NCBI GenBank assembly: GCA_904419955.1 | Contig: CAJFTO010000005.1 | Coordinates: forward strand, 40,665 to 104,664 | Source of the DNA: Candidatus Roslinia caecavium | GTDB taxonomy: Bacteria > Bacillota > Clostridia > Monoglobales > Monoglobaceae | DNA: 64,000 bases | Direction: 5' to 3' | Shown: positions 7,750 to 15,250 of the stretch, piece by piece | Layout of the letters: each line of letters starts with the position of its first letter | How positions within the stretch are numbered: position 1 is the stretch's first letter | Notes under the pieces: model-generated | What the model saw: only the letters and a program-made list of their open reading frames with translations | Database searches by the model: none | What the model was told of the DNA's origin: nothing | Translations under genes and position numbers: made by a program

Positions 7750-9198
7750 ATGGAAGAGAAGAAGAACTTGCAAGACGGCGCTACAAAACATACGGCCGTA
7801 TTGGACAAAGAATACAAAAGTAATTTTGAAAATAAAGATCTTGAGGGTAAGCTTGACGAGATATCCGAGTTGCTTTTAAACAGGGAGTTCGGTAAGATAC
7901 GCGAGCTGCTCACGTCCATGGAGCCGGTCGATATCGGTCTGTTGCTCGGCGAAGCGCCGGAAAAGGATCTTCCGATATTGTTTAGGATCTTGCCTAAGGA
8001 GATCGCCGCGGAGACCTTTGTCGAGATGGACTCGGACGAGCAGGAACTTCTGATAGACGCGTTCAGCGACAGAGAGCTTAAGGACGTCCTCGACGAGCTG
8101 TTTATCGACGATACAGTCGATATAATCGAAGAGATGCCGGCGAACGTAGTCAAGCGTATCCTCCGTCACACCGATCCGGTCACCAGAAAGGATATAAACC
8201 AGATACTCCAGTACCCAAAAGACAGCGCGGGAAGCATTATGACGACCGAGTACGTGAGTCTTAAAAAGGGAATGACGGTCGCTCAGGCGTTCGATCGGAT
8301 ACGCAGGACCGGCGTCGATAAGGAGACGATATACACCTGTTACGTCACGGATTATAACAGACATCTTATAGGACTCGTCTCCGTGAGAGAGCTCTTGCTT
8401 TCCGAATATAACGCGGTAATAAACGATATAATGGAGACGAATATTATCAGCGTACAGACGCACGAGGACAGAGAAGCGGTCGCGATAAAGTTCGATAAAT
8501 ACGACTTCATCTCGCTGCCCGTGGTCGATACCGAAAACCGACTCGTCGGGATCGTAACCTTCGACGACGCTATAGACGTATTGCAGGAAGAGTATACCGA
8601 GGATATCCAGAAGATGAGCGCAGTACAGCCGATCGAAGAACCGTACCTCAAAACTTCCGTGCTTAAACATGCAAAAAACAGGATACTTTGGCTGTTGTTC
8701 TTGATGCTGGCATCGACCATTACAGGAACTATCATAACCAACTATGAAAACGCGTTCGTGGACGTTCCTATCCTCGTCGCGTTTATCCCTCTTTTGATGG
8801 GCACGGGCGGTAACGCCGGTTCGCAGAGTTCTACTATGATAATCCGCGGTCTTGCGATGAACGAGCTTCAGCCTAAAGATATATTAAAAATATTATTTAA
8901 GGAATTTAGGATAGGTATCATAGTGGGAATAGTCTTGGCGGTTGTAAACACGGTTAAGATATTTATCATGTATCCCAACGAAAACTGCGTTTACCTATCG
9001 ATCGTGACGGGAATAAGCCTTGTTACTACGACGATTTTAGCGAAACTGCTCGGCTGTTCTTTGCCTATTCTTGCAAAGAAGCTTAAGCTCGATCCGGCTC
9101 TTATGGCCGCGCCGCTCATATCGACGATATTGGATACCTGTTCGGTGACGATATTCTTCAACGTCGCGATGTGGTTTATGAATATGCCGTTTAATTGA
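7750..9198 (+). CDS. mgtE: Magnesium transporter MgtE
   Basis: A 482-residue MgtE. The order is an N-terminal superhelical domain (LLLGEAPEKDLPILFRILPKE), two CBS domains (SAGSIMTTEYV through DDAIDVLQEEYTEDIQ), a linking helix, and a C-terminal five-helix pore. The pore contains LLMGTGGNAGSQSSTMIIRGLA, the GNAGSQ signature of the Mg2+ channel. Lengths are normal (about 450-480). An upstream in-frame TTG at 7729 would add seven residues, but GGGGTG sits 7 bases before the ATG at 7750, so that start is preferred. The protein mediates Mg2+ influx across the cytoplasmic membrane, gated by Mg2+ bound to the CBS and N domains. It is monocistronic, with its own promoter and terminator. Confidence 0.96.
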   Translation: MEEKKNLQDGATKHTAVLDKEYKSNFENKDLEGKLDEISELLLNREFGKIRELLTSMEPVDIGLLLGEAPEKDLPILFRILPKEIAAETFVEMDSDEQELLIDAFSDRELKDVLDELFIDDTVDIIEEMPANVVKRILRHTDPVTRKDINQILQYPKDSAGSIMTTEYVSLKKGMTVAQAFDRIRRTGVDKETIYTCYVTDYNRHLIGLVSVRELLLSEYNAVINDIMETNIISVQTHEDREAVAIKFDKYDFISLPVVDTENRLVGIVTFDDAIDVLQEEYTEDIQKMSAVQPIEEPYLKTSVLKHAKNRILWLLFLMLASTITGTIITNYENAFVDVPILVAFIPLLMGTGGNAGSQSSTMIIRGLAMNELQPKDILKILFKEFRIGIIVGIVLAVVNTVKIFIMYPNENCVYLSIVTGISLVTTTILAKLLGCSLPILAKKLKLDPALMAAPLISTILDTCSVTIFFNVAMWFMNMPFN

Positions 9199-9241
9199 GC
9201 CGCCGCGTTAATACGCGCCAGGCGGTAAATATATTGAAACC

Positions 9242-9280
9242 AAAAAGCCGATCCGTTTTTAGCCCGGGTTCGGCTTTTTT
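9242..9280 (+). terminator. Terminator after mgtE
   Basis: Stem AAAAAGCCGA/TTCGGCTTTTTT enclosing about 17 bases. The A-rich left arm makes it potentially bidirectional. Confidence 0.85.
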
Positions 9281-9502
9281 GCATAATTGTAAATTATCGG
9301 TTATTAAACGGTATAATCGTTTGGTTATTTTTTATCTAAATGTTACTAACTTTTGACAAGTTAATCCATATTATATGGATTTTCTTATATAAGGAGGTAA
9401 GCGACAACAATATATTGTGGTATATGCAAGGCGGGAATAATATATTTTGTAGTAGAATGTAACAAAGTTTTAATATTTAGATATAAATATTGTTATAAAT
9501 GC
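9281..9502. other. AT-rich spacer upstream of veg with an orphan ribosome binding site
   Basis: A perfect AAGGAGGT at 9391-9398 is followed only by a very short frame (TTG at 9414, 15 codons, WYMQGG near its start). TTGACA at 9354 lies upstream, with no -10 at good spacing. This could be a leader peptide or chance; no gene is called. Confidence 0.35.
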
Positions 9503-9531
9503 TTTACAATTTGGCAAAAATATGTTATAAT
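9503..9531 (+). promoter_or_regulatory. Promoter of veg
   Basis: TTTACA (9503-9508), 17 bases, TATAAT (9526-9531), in a very AT-rich context resembling the strong vegetative veg promoters of Bacillota. The initiation point would be about 25 bases before the start codon. Confidence 0.8.
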
Positions 9532-9563
9532 AATGAAAATGTTTGCGAAGAGGTGATTGAGCA

Positions 9564-10013
9564 ATGTACGTTCAAGATGACATAACCAAAATCAAAACCA
9601 GCCTTTCTGATAACGTCGGGCATAAGGTTAGACTTACGGCTAAGAAGGGCAGAAAGCAAACTGTTACGCGCGAAGGTGTTATCGAGAGCATCTACCCAAG
9701 TATTTTTACGATAAAGTTAGACAACAAAAGCGATTATCTTGCATCTGAAAGGCGTGTTTCGTATAGTTATGCAGATGTTTTGACCAAATCCGTGGAACTC
9801 GTTATCTACGCTCCGGAAAACGAAAGCGGCGATGCTTCGGAATCTGAAACTGTGATCGGAAATATTGGCGATCATAACACGGCGGATATTGAAGCCCAGG
9901 CTGCCGACGAAGGCGACTATGACAGCGACGAATTATTCCATCAGATTGAAGCGATTTTCAACATACCGGATATGGACGACGATGATGAAGCCGACGCCCG
10001 CGACGGGGAATGA
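9564..10013 (+). CDS. veg: Veg family protein with acidic C-terminal extension
   Basis: Residues 1-80 match the Veg family (DUF1021): DDITKIKTSLSDNVGHKVRL, GRKQTVTREGVIESIYPSIF, RRVSYSYADVLTKSVEL. Veg in Bacillus is a small, abundantly expressed beta-barrel-like protein of about 86 residues linked to biofilm matrix gene expression and the spore outgrowth period. Here the protein is 149 residues. The extra 65 residues are strongly acidic and probably disordered (ESGDASESE; DEGDYDSDELFHQIE; final DMDDDDEADARDGE), with one predicted amphipathic helix around ELFHQIEAIFNIPDM. AGAGGTGAT ahead of the ATG fixes the start. It has its own strong promoter and terminator, so it is monocistronic. Confidence 0.9.
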   Translation: MYVQDDITKIKTSLSDNVGHKVRLTAKKGRKQTVTREGVIESIYPSIFTIKLDNKSDYLASERRVSYSYADVLTKSVELVIYAPENESGDASESETVIGNIGDHNTADIEAQAADEGDYDSDELFHQIEAIFNIPDMDDDDEADARDGE

Positions 10014-10083
10014 ACGCCAATAACTTGTCTCGGCTGATTGATTTATTGATTTAATAATTTAATATGCGTAGACAAAACGAATT

Positions 10084-10105
10084 CCGCCTTTAAGGCGGTT
10101 TTTTT
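10084..10105 (+). terminator. Terminator after veg
   Basis: Stem CCGCCTT/AAGGCGG with a one-base nominal loop (in practice 3-4 bases), followed by seven T residues. Confidence 0.92.
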
Positions 10106-10128
10106 ATATTTGTATTAAAATAGTAGGT

Positions 10129-10270
10129 ATTTGGGATTAGGCGGTAAAATTTGTCGATTTAACGCTTAACCCCAAGCATATGCAAAAAAGAAATACTCTT
10201 TATTCCTATAACATTACAGAGACCGTAAAAACGGATACAGGAGCCTTTTGGGCTCCTAATCGCTTCTACG
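10129..10270. repeat. Dispersed intergenic repeat, copy R2
   Basis: Aligns with R1 at 3921-4073. It contains two small hairpins, CCGTAAAAACGG and GGAGCCTTTTGGGCTCC, and ends in a CTAATCGCTTCTACG block. Related CTAAT/CTACG end blocks recur at 10447-10484 and 10790-10808. No coding potential. Confidence 0.45.
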
Positions 10271-10296
10271 TTAATACGTTGTAAAGAAATTGTAAA

Positions 10297-10325
10297 TTGA
10301 CATAATTTGTCGGATGTTATATAAT
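10297..10325 (+). promoter_or_regulatory. Full-consensus promoter driving a very short transcript
   Basis: TTGACA (10297-10302), exactly 17 bases, TATAAT (10320-10325). A terminator follows only about 30 bases past the expected start point. The primary product would be an RNA of roughly 50 bases or an attenuated leader reading into the toxin-like peptide gene. Confidence 0.8.
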
Positions 10326-10359
10326 TATCGTTAGCAGATTAGAGGTAATTGAAGAGCGG

Positions 10360-10384
10360 GCAGGCGTCGCCTGCTTTTTATTTT
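10360..10384 (+). terminator. Terminator/attenuator in front of the toxin-like peptide gene
   Basis: Stem GCAGGC/GCCTGC with a 3-base loop, followed by TTTTTATTTT. A closely similar element (GCAGG, loop, CCTGC, TTTTTATTTTT) lies at 12370-12397 in front of the relic locus. Both follow a TAAT-GAA motif. Confidence 0.8.
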
Positions 10385-10520
10385 GGGTTTCTTTAGCGAT
10401 CATATAATAAAGCCGCATTAAAACATGAGCCTCAGCGTTTGTTCTCAATCCTAATTCCTAATAACTAATCGCTAATCGCTACGTTGGTGTTCATCTCCAT
10501 TATGTTACATAAGGAGGTGA

Positions 10521-10598
10521 TTGCTGATAAAATTATTCTTTCGAGTACTTATACTCGTGATAATATTTCTTGTGGTTTTCACCATAAAAGCAGTATAA
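10521..10598 (+). CDS. 25-residue hydrophobic peptide, candidate type I toxin
   Basis: A full anti-Shine-Dalgarno complement, AAGGAGGTGA (10511-10520), leads directly into a frame reading Met/Leu-Leu-Ile-Lys-Leu-Phe-Phe-Arg, then an unbroken aliphatic run (VLILVIIFLVVFTI), then Lys-Ala-Val and stop. This is one transmembrane helix with basic residues near the N-terminus, the layout of type I membrane toxins. The start is uncertain: TTG at 10521 is close to the ribosome binding site, while CTG at 10524 gives better spacing. The stop codon lies inside a perfect 11-bp inverted repeat (10593-10603/10617-10627). A converging minus-strand promoter just downstream would produce an antisense RNA over the 3' end. 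I do not recognise the family. Confidence 0.55.
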   Translation: MLIKLFFRVLILVIIFLVVFTIKAV

Positions 10599-10673
10599 CC
10601 GCCCCATCGCTAAATAGGCGGTTATACTAAAACCATCATTTGGCTGACCGAGTATTCGGTTTACCTCTTTTCT
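10585..10673 (-). ncRNA. Candidate antisense RNA overlapping the toxin-like mRNA
   Basis: From the promoter at 10680-10707, transcription on the minus strand would start near 10673. It would end after the perfect 11-bp stem (GTATAACCGCC/GGCGGTTATAC) at a TGCTTTTA tail. This gives an RNA of about 90 bases complementary to the last codons and 3' end of the peptide mRNA. It begins with a small ACCGA/TCGGT hairpin. The same leading sequence and hairpin order occurs at 12430-12530. Confidence 0.5.
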
Positions 10674-10679
10674 GCTTTT

Positions 10680-10707
10680 ATTATACACAAATTCTCTCCG
10701 CCGTCAA
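10680..10707 (-). promoter_or_regulatory. Converging promoter of the candidate antisense RNA
   Basis: On the minus strand TTGACG and TATAAT are 16 bases apart. The -10 region and the following AAAAGC-GA-AAGAGG block are conserved at the 12.5 kb locus. Confidence 0.65.
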
Positions 10708-10797
10708 GCAAAATAATCGGCGAAAGTTGGACGCTTTGTTTTCCTAAACGGCTAAGAGCCGTTTAAACGTTACAGCCGCCTTCCGCGTTCCTAATCC

Positions 10798-11250
10798 CTA
10801 ATCCCTACGTTTGTACATCCTTGAGATCATATAATATTTTGCGCCTCTTTCCTTGTATGAGACGACGGCGTAAACGGCTTTAAGTTCGTCCATCCTGGCT
10901 TCTATCTCTTCTTTGACAGGCGGTTTCATATAAATTTGGTTAGACTTCAAGCGGTCGCCTCGGTTATAGTAGTTGACCTGCCAATGACTTATGTCGGCTT
11001 CGCTCTCCGCCGGGGGAATACAATCCGAATTTTTTTCGATCCGGCGTATAAGCCAACTGAACGCGCGGAGTTCGGCCAGACATACGACCCCGCGGGAATA
11101 GAACGGCGCGTAGCTTGAATCGGTAAAGCTCCGGCGTATGAAATCCAAGGCTTCGTTTTCGTCGTAAAAAGTTTCGACCCGCGCGACCCGGTCGTTTATT
11201 CCGTATAACTTGGCTTGATATATACCGGATGAGCCCAATATTTTTCTCAT
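10798..11250 (-). CDS. Unknown protein, 150 residues
   Basis: I do not recognise this family. The ATG at 11250 is preceded by TTTTAGGAG at good spacing, so a longer 169-residue frame starting at 11307 is not preferred. The protein is soluble, rich in Arg, Tyr and Lys, and has no signal peptide or clear motif. Visible segments include YQAKLYGINDRVARVETFYDENEALDFIRRSF, interrupted by tyrosine pairs, and a C-terminal YYMISRMYKRRD. The opening YQAKLYG and the helix after DENEAL look like a small beta-alpha domain. The stop codon falls in a CTAAT/CTACG repeat block. It is transcribed divergently from the XRE regulator, with a palindrome between them. Confidence 0.65.
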   Translation of the reverse strand: MRKILGSSGIYQAKLYGINDRVARVETFYDENEALDFIRRSFTDSSYAPFYSRGVVCLAELRAFSWLIRRIEKNSDCIPPAESEADISHWQVNYYNRGDRLKSNQIYMKPPVKEEIEARMDELKAVYAVVSYKERGAKYYMISRMYKRRD

Positions 11251-11307
11251 TGCTATTCTCCTAAAATTATTTTTTATAAATGTAAGAATTTGCAACCATA
11301 AGAACAT

Positions 11308-11466
11308 AAAATTTAGTTTATATGATAATTATACTATGTAAATAATAGAAATGTAAATGCGTAAATAATCATTGTCAATGATAATTTCTACATTTGGACG
11401 CTGTGTTACTTTAAAACTGAATTAATTATAATATTATTTGTATAGTTTTGAAGTGATGTGATAAAT
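11308..11466. other. Divergent intergenic region between the unknown gene and the XRE regulator
   Basis: Very AT-rich. It contains the palindrome at 11368-11382 and several TATAAT-like hexamers on both strands. No gene is visible. Confidence 0.5.
11368..11382. promoter_or_regulatory. Perfect 15-base palindrome, candidate operator
   Basis: ATCATTG-T-CAATGAT, a 7-1-7 inverted repeat midway between two divergent genes, 85 bases before an XRE-type regulator. It could be the autoregulatory operator of that regulator. It also loosely resembles Fur-type 7-1-7 sites, which cannot be excluded. Confidence 0.5.
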
Positions 11467-11724
11467 ATGAAGTATAAAGACAAATTAATTGCGCTTGGAT
11501 TAAATATAGCGTATTATCGTAAATATAGATTGTTAACGCAAGCGGAGTTGGCAGAGAGGGCAAAGGTCAGCGTTTCTACCGTTCAGAAGCTGGAGAACGC
11601 AAATTTATATGCGGGCGCGTCTTTTGAAGTGATATGCAAAATTGCGGAGGCGCTGGGAGTAAACGAGAGCGAACTTTTGGATTTTAAGAAACTGAGAAGC
11701 GATTCCGTATTGTTGGATAAGTAA
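11467..11724 (+). CDS. XRE-family helix-turn-helix transcriptional regulator
   Basis: An 85-residue single-domain Cro/CI-type repressor. The helix-turn-helix spans roughly residues 18-42 (TQAELAERAKVSVSTVQKLE), followed by the conserved FEVICKIAEALGVNESELLDF that ends the fold. There is no sensor domain. A GTG at 11458 would add three residues, but the ATG at 11467 fits better with the weak AAGTGATG upstream. It is likely autoregulated through the palindrome in the divergent region. The neighbouring unknown genes and the nearby toxin-like locus make this an accessory cassette, but the targets are unknown. Confidence 0.88.
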   Translation: MKYKDKLIALGLNIAYYRKYRLLTQAELAERAKVSVSTVQKLENANLYAGASFEVICKIAEALGVNESELLDFKKLRSDSVLLDK

Positions 11725-11740
11725 ACTAAACAGAGTATCG

Positions 11741-11773
11741 ACCATTGGAAGCGGTTCCGATGGTTTTTATTTT
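11741..11773 (+). terminator. Terminator after the XRE regulator gene
   Basis: Stem ACCATTGGAA/TTCCGATGGT with a 4-base GCGG loop and a TTTTTATTTT tail. Confidence 0.9.
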
Positions 11774-11792
11774 GGGAAAATAGGCGCGCCGA

Positions 11793-11821
11793 TTGATAAT
11801 TATAATTTAATATGATATAAT
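11793..11821 (+). promoter_or_regulatory. Promoter of the downstream unknown gene
   Basis: TTGATA (11793-11798), 17 bases, TATAAT (11816-11821). Confidence 0.7.
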
Positions 11822-11878
11822 AATCGTAAATCGGGCGGCGCGTTTGAGCGTTGTAACCGGATCAAAAGGAGAACTGCG

Positions 11879-12265
11879 ATGGAAAAGATATACTATCCCA
11901 ATTATGAAACGGTCGAAAAGGCTATAAAGGACGACGACCCTCTGCTTTTGCTCGTATCGCACGACGGCGGTAGATTTATCGTATCGAATATCGACGACGC
12001 GGGAGAGCATATAATTCTGCTCAGGCTCGCCGGATTTAAAGAGACCGATCTCGACAATTATTTTCGCTTGGTTTTAAACCGCGACGGCGCCGATTGGACG
12101 TTTGTATGCCCGAGTAATTATAAAGGGATCGAGGATAAGTCTTATCGGATAAGGCAATTTTTCAAAGACGGCTTTGCAATCATACCAAAAGCGCTCGACG
12201 AGTTGGGATATTTTTGCGGGATAGATATTCCAAAGAGATACCGAAGACATTTTGATATGATATAG
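11879..12265 (+). CDS. Unknown protein, 128 residues
   Basis: Not assigned to a family. The start is firm: AAAAGGAGAA precedes the ATG by 6 bases and a promoter lies 58 bases upstream. The protein is soluble and acidic-to-neutral. It shows a possible alpha-beta core: YETVEKAIKDDDPLLLLVSHDGGRFIVS, then IILLRLAGFKETDLDNYFRL, and a C-terminal CGIDIPKRYRRHF. The layout (a helix, paired strands containing DDAGEHIIL, then helices) recalls small immunity or SUKH/SMI1-like proteins, but no diagnostic motif is present, so this is only a resemblance. It is monocistronic, inside the AT-rich accessory stretch. Confidence 0.7.
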   Translation: MEKIYYPNYETVEKAIKDDDPLLLLVSHDGGRFIVSNIDDAGEHIILLRLAGFKETDLDNYFRLVLNRDGADWTFVCPSNYKGIEDKSYRIRQFFKDGFAIIPKALDELGYFCGIDIPKRYRRHFDMI

Positions 12266-12369
12266 ATTAAGACGTTATTAATGATGAAGATTCTATTTTG
12301 CATATGAGAAGCATAAACGGATTTGTTGCGCCGTATGTCATATAAGCAAGCGAATATAAGTAATGGAAA

Positions 12370-12397
12370 GCAGGCGCTCAACCTGCTTTTTATTTTT
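12370..12397 (+). terminator. Terminator related to the one at 10360
   Basis: Stem GCAGG/CCTGC, 7-base loop, TTTTTATTTTT. It probably ends the transcript of the unknown gene or is left over from a copy of the toxin-like locus. Confidence 0.75.
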
Positions 12398-12409
12398 GGA
12401 TTGATTTTG

Positions 12410-12567
12410 CAAACTTTTCATAAAAATAATATAGCCGCCTTCCCGGAATCAAGCAACAGGAAAACGACTATATTACAAAGCTCTTTGGTTAACCGCAGGG
12501 CGGTTCCCTCTTATCCGCTTTTATTATACACCGTCGTTATTATACGATGAATTTAATCTAAAGTCAA
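12410..12567 (-). other. Relic copy of the toxin/antisense locus
   Basis: Reading the minus strand from 12567, there is TTGACT, 17 bases, TATAAT (12539-12544), then a second TGTATAATAAAAGC that is conserved with 10.68 kb. An AACCGC/GCGGTT hairpin follows, then a long imperfect stem (AATATAGTCG/CGGCTATATT) ending in ATTTTTATG. These match the order of elements in the antisense RNA at 10.6 kb. On the plus strand the final codons of the peptide (TTC ATA AAA ... TAG) can still be aligned. The hydrophobic frame is broken by an in-frame TGA, and the Shine-Dalgarno region is missing, so the toxin part appears lost. Confidence 0.45.
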
Positions 12568-12641
12568 GGCGTTCGTTAAAAATTTAATGGTTTTGTAACT
12601 CATTATTGACGAACCCGTAACCGTAAAATTTTAAAAGTTAA

Positions 12642-12748
12642 GGATCGGGCGCCCAAACCGCGAACCTAACGCCTATCGGCGAATCAAGCGGAATATAATA
12701 CTTATCGCCGGTTTTTGAGCGTCGCGGGCGTTTTGGACTTCCCGATCC
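12642..12748 (-). terminator. Large structured 3' region after the pyrophosphatase gene
   Basis: The ends GGATCGGG and CCCGATCC pair perfectly and enclose about 90 bases, including an inner CGGCGA/TCGCCG stem. On the minus strand the outer stem is followed by TTAACTTTTAAAATTTT. This probably serves as the terminator of hppA. The size of the enclosed region is unusual for one. Confidence 0.5.
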
Positions 12749-12770
12749 CTAAATTAGTAACGTCTAATTT

Positions 12771-14891
12771 TTACCTGAACAGTCCGGTTATTATATCGAT
12801 GAGGTTGAATCTGACGATCAACCCCGCGAATACGATACTTACCATAGACAGCAGTTTGATCAGTATATTGACCGAGGGGCCGGACGTATCCTTGAACGGA
12901 TCGCCGACGGTGTCGCCTACGACCGCCGCCTTGTGGTTTTCGGAGCCTTTGCCGCCGTAGTTGCCGGCTTCGATGTACTTTTTAGCGTTGTCCCAGGCTC
13001 CGCCGGAGTTGGCCATCATTATCGCGATAGCGAAGCCGGATACCAGCGAGCCGCCGAGCATGCCGACTACGCCGTTGACGCCAAGGATAAGACCCACGAC
13101 GATAGGCGCGAGTATGCCGAGCCCCGCCGGAACGATCATCTCTTTGAGCGAGGAGCGCGTGCAGATATCGACGCAGGTCGCGTAATCCGCTTCCGCCTTG
13201 CCCTGCATCAGGCCCTTTATCTCTCTAAACTGACGTCTTACCTCTACGACTATTTTCTGAGCCGCGCGGCCGACCGCCTGCATCGTAAACGCCGAGAACA
13301 AGAACGGCAGCATCGCGCCGACGAACAAGCCTATGAGCACGGGCGGATTTGTAAGCGAGAGCTGAAGATTGCCGCCCAGTTCGGTGATTTTATCGGTATA
13401 CGAAACGATCAGCGCCAAAGCCGTGAGCGCCGCGCTGCCTATAGCGAAGCCCTTGCCGGTAGCCGCGGTCGTGTTGCCGAGCGAGTCGAGCGCGTCCGTT
13501 CTATCCCTTACGCTCTCGTCCATTCCGGCCATCTCCGCTATGCCGCCCGCGTTGTCCGCGACGGGACCGTAAGCGTCGGTAGCGAGAGTTATTCCGAGCG
13601 TCGCGAGCATACCTACCGCCGAGATACCGACTCCGTAGAGTCCGCTTGCAAAGCTGTCCGCGTTACCGGTTGCGATGAAGTCCGCGCCGCCCGCCGCGAA
13701 GAAGCTGATCAATACGGATATGCCTACGATCACGACCGGGATCGCGGTCGAGAGCATACCGAGCGCTATGCCGTTGATGATTATCGTAGCGCTGCCTGTC
13801 TCCGACGACTTAGCCAGCTTTCTGGTCGGCTTATATGAATCGGACGTATAGTATTCGGTAAAGAAGCCTATGAGCACGCCGGCTACGAGTCCGGATATAA
13901 CAGCCCAGAACACGCCGGTGTTTTCGGGCAGGAATACGAATATCAAGACCGCCGAAGCGATAGCCGATATTATCGCCGAAATGTATGTGCCGCGTCTTAG
14001 CGAACCGAGCAGGCTCTTTTGATCGGCGCCCTCTTTTGTGCTTACGAAGAACGTGCCGAAGATCGAGGCTATTATACCTATCGCCGCGATGAGCATAGGC
14101 ACGACGATACCCTCGAAATTGAGTCCCGCCGCGGTGGCGAGCGCTCCGGTCGAGATTATCGAACCTACGTAAGATTCGTACAGGTCGGCGCCCATTCCGG
14201 CGACGTCGCCCACGTTATCGCCTACGTTGTCCGCTATGACCGCAGGATTACGCGGGTCGTCCTCGGGGATACCCGCCTCTACCTTACCAACGAGGTCGGC
14301 GCCTACGTCCGCCGCCTTGGTGAATATACCGCCGCCTACGCGGGCGAACAGAGCCATGGAGCTTGCGCCCATACCGAAGGTGAGCATGGCGGACATAATC
14401 TCCGTCGGATCGTTTAAGATAGCTTTAAGGATCAGGAACCATACCGATATATCCAAAAGTCCCAGTCCGACCACCGTAAGCCCCATAACCGTACCGCTCG
14501 AAAAGGCTATCTTAAGACCCTTGTTAAGGCTGTCCTTAGCGCCGTTCGCGGTTCTGGTGTTAGCGTAAGTAGCTATGTTCATGCCGATAAAACCGGACAG
14601 TCCCGAGAAGAAACCGCCGGAGAGAAACGCGAACGGAACGAACCAGGTAAGCAGACCCGCCGCCGCCATACAGGCGATTATCACGATCATTATAACGAAG
14701 AATACCGCGACCGTCTTGTACTGACGTTTAAGGTACGCCATCGCGCCCTTGCGGATCTTCGAAGCTATGTCCGACATCTTGGCCGAGCCCTCGGGCTGAG
14801 CCTTTACCCAGTAAAACTTGTACGCCGCGAATGCGAGTCCGAGTATAGCGCAGGCCAATACGACCCACGGCGCTACGTCAACAAAATTCAT
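12771..14891 (-). CDS. hppA: K+-dependent membrane-bound (Na+ or H+)-translocating pyrophosphatase
   Basis: A 706-residue, roughly 16-helix integral membrane enzyme that hydrolyses pyrophosphate and pumps Na+ or H+ outward. The substrate loop [47 protein letters not shown] (spanning several segments) carries the DVGADLVGK signature and the double DNVGD. A second conserved acidic loop is [18 protein letters not shown], and the C-terminal loop is [12 protein letters not shown] with [11 protein letters not shown]. In [16 protein letters not shown] the position after GNTTA is Ala rather than Lys, which is the K+-dependent subfamily marker. AAGGGAGG precedes the ATG. It has its own promoter. Such enzymes recover energy from biosynthetic pyrophosphate in anaerobes. 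Ion specificity was not determined. Confidence 0.97.
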   Translation of the reverse strand: MNFVDVAPWVVLACAILGLAFAAYKFYWVKAQPEGSAKMSDIASKIRKGAMAYLKRQYKTVAVFFVIMIVIIACMAAAGLLTWFVPFAFLSGGFFSGLSGFIGMNIATYANTRTANGAKDSLNKGLKIAFSSGTVMGLTVVGLGLLDISVWFLILKAILNDPTEIMSAMLTFGMGASSMALFARVGGGIFTKAADVGADLVGKVEAGIPEDDPRNPAVIADNVGDNVGDVAGMGADLYESYVGSIISTGALATAAGLNFEGIVVPMLIAAIGIIASIFGTFFVSTKEGADQKSLLGSLRRGTYISAIISAIASAVLIFVFLPENTGVFWAVISGLVAGVLIGFFTEYYTSDSYKPTRKLAKSSETGSATIIINGIALGMLSTAIPVVIVGISVLISFFAAGGADFIATGNADSFASGLYGVGISAVGMLATLGITLATDAYGPVADNAGGIAEMAGMDESVRDRTDALDSLGNTTAATGKGFAIGSAALTALALIVSYTDKITELGGNLQLSLTNPPVLIGLFVGAMLPFLFSAFTMQAVGRAAQKIVVEVRRQFREIKGLMQGKAEADYATCVDICTRSSLKEMIVPAGLGILAPIVVGLILGVNGVVGMLGGSLVSGFAIAIMMANSGGAWDNAKKYIEAGNYGGKGSENHKAAVVGDTVGDPFKDTSGPSVNILIKLLSMVSIVFAGLIVRFNLIDIITGLFR

Positions 14892-15250
14892 GATTTTTAC
14901 CTCCCTTGAATTAAGTTTGTTTTTTAGTATATTGATATTATTATTTATTTTTTCGATAATAATTAAACTGTAAGCGACAGTTTTTTATAAATTCTTTTTT
15001 GAATATCGACCAAATTTTTACATTATATATATTATATAAAATAATCGCGTCTAAGTCAATATGTTTAATACAAATGTAACAAATGATAATCTGGAATATA
15101 CATTTTGCGGGATATGTTAATATTTAAAGACGTAAGCGTTAAAAATAATGCGTAGAAGAACATAAAGCGGTCAAAAATATAAAGAGATAGTTTCGCTTAG
15201 ACGGAAAAGGGCGCGTAAAAACCGCCGCGCGGGATATTTAAAAAAGATAC
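14892..15250. other. Intergenic region upstream of hppA
   Basis: Holds the hppA promoter (15031-15059) and a 140-base AT-rich leader. The remainder, up to the stop of the DUF218 gene, shows no gene. Confidence 0.5.
15031..15059 (-). promoter_or_regulatory. Promoter of hppA
   Basis: On the minus strand TTGACT, 17 bases, TATAAT. The leader to the start codon is about 135 bases and very AT-rich. Confidence 0.75.

Noticed and set aside
8352..8741. Minus-strand frame inside mgtE
   Set aside because: Overlaps a well-defined CBS-domain coding region and lacks a ribosome binding site.
9391..9459. Second small peptide gene upstream of veg
   Set aside because: A good Shine-Dalgarno but only a 15-codon frame with no hydrophobic or conserved pattern and no suitable start spacing.
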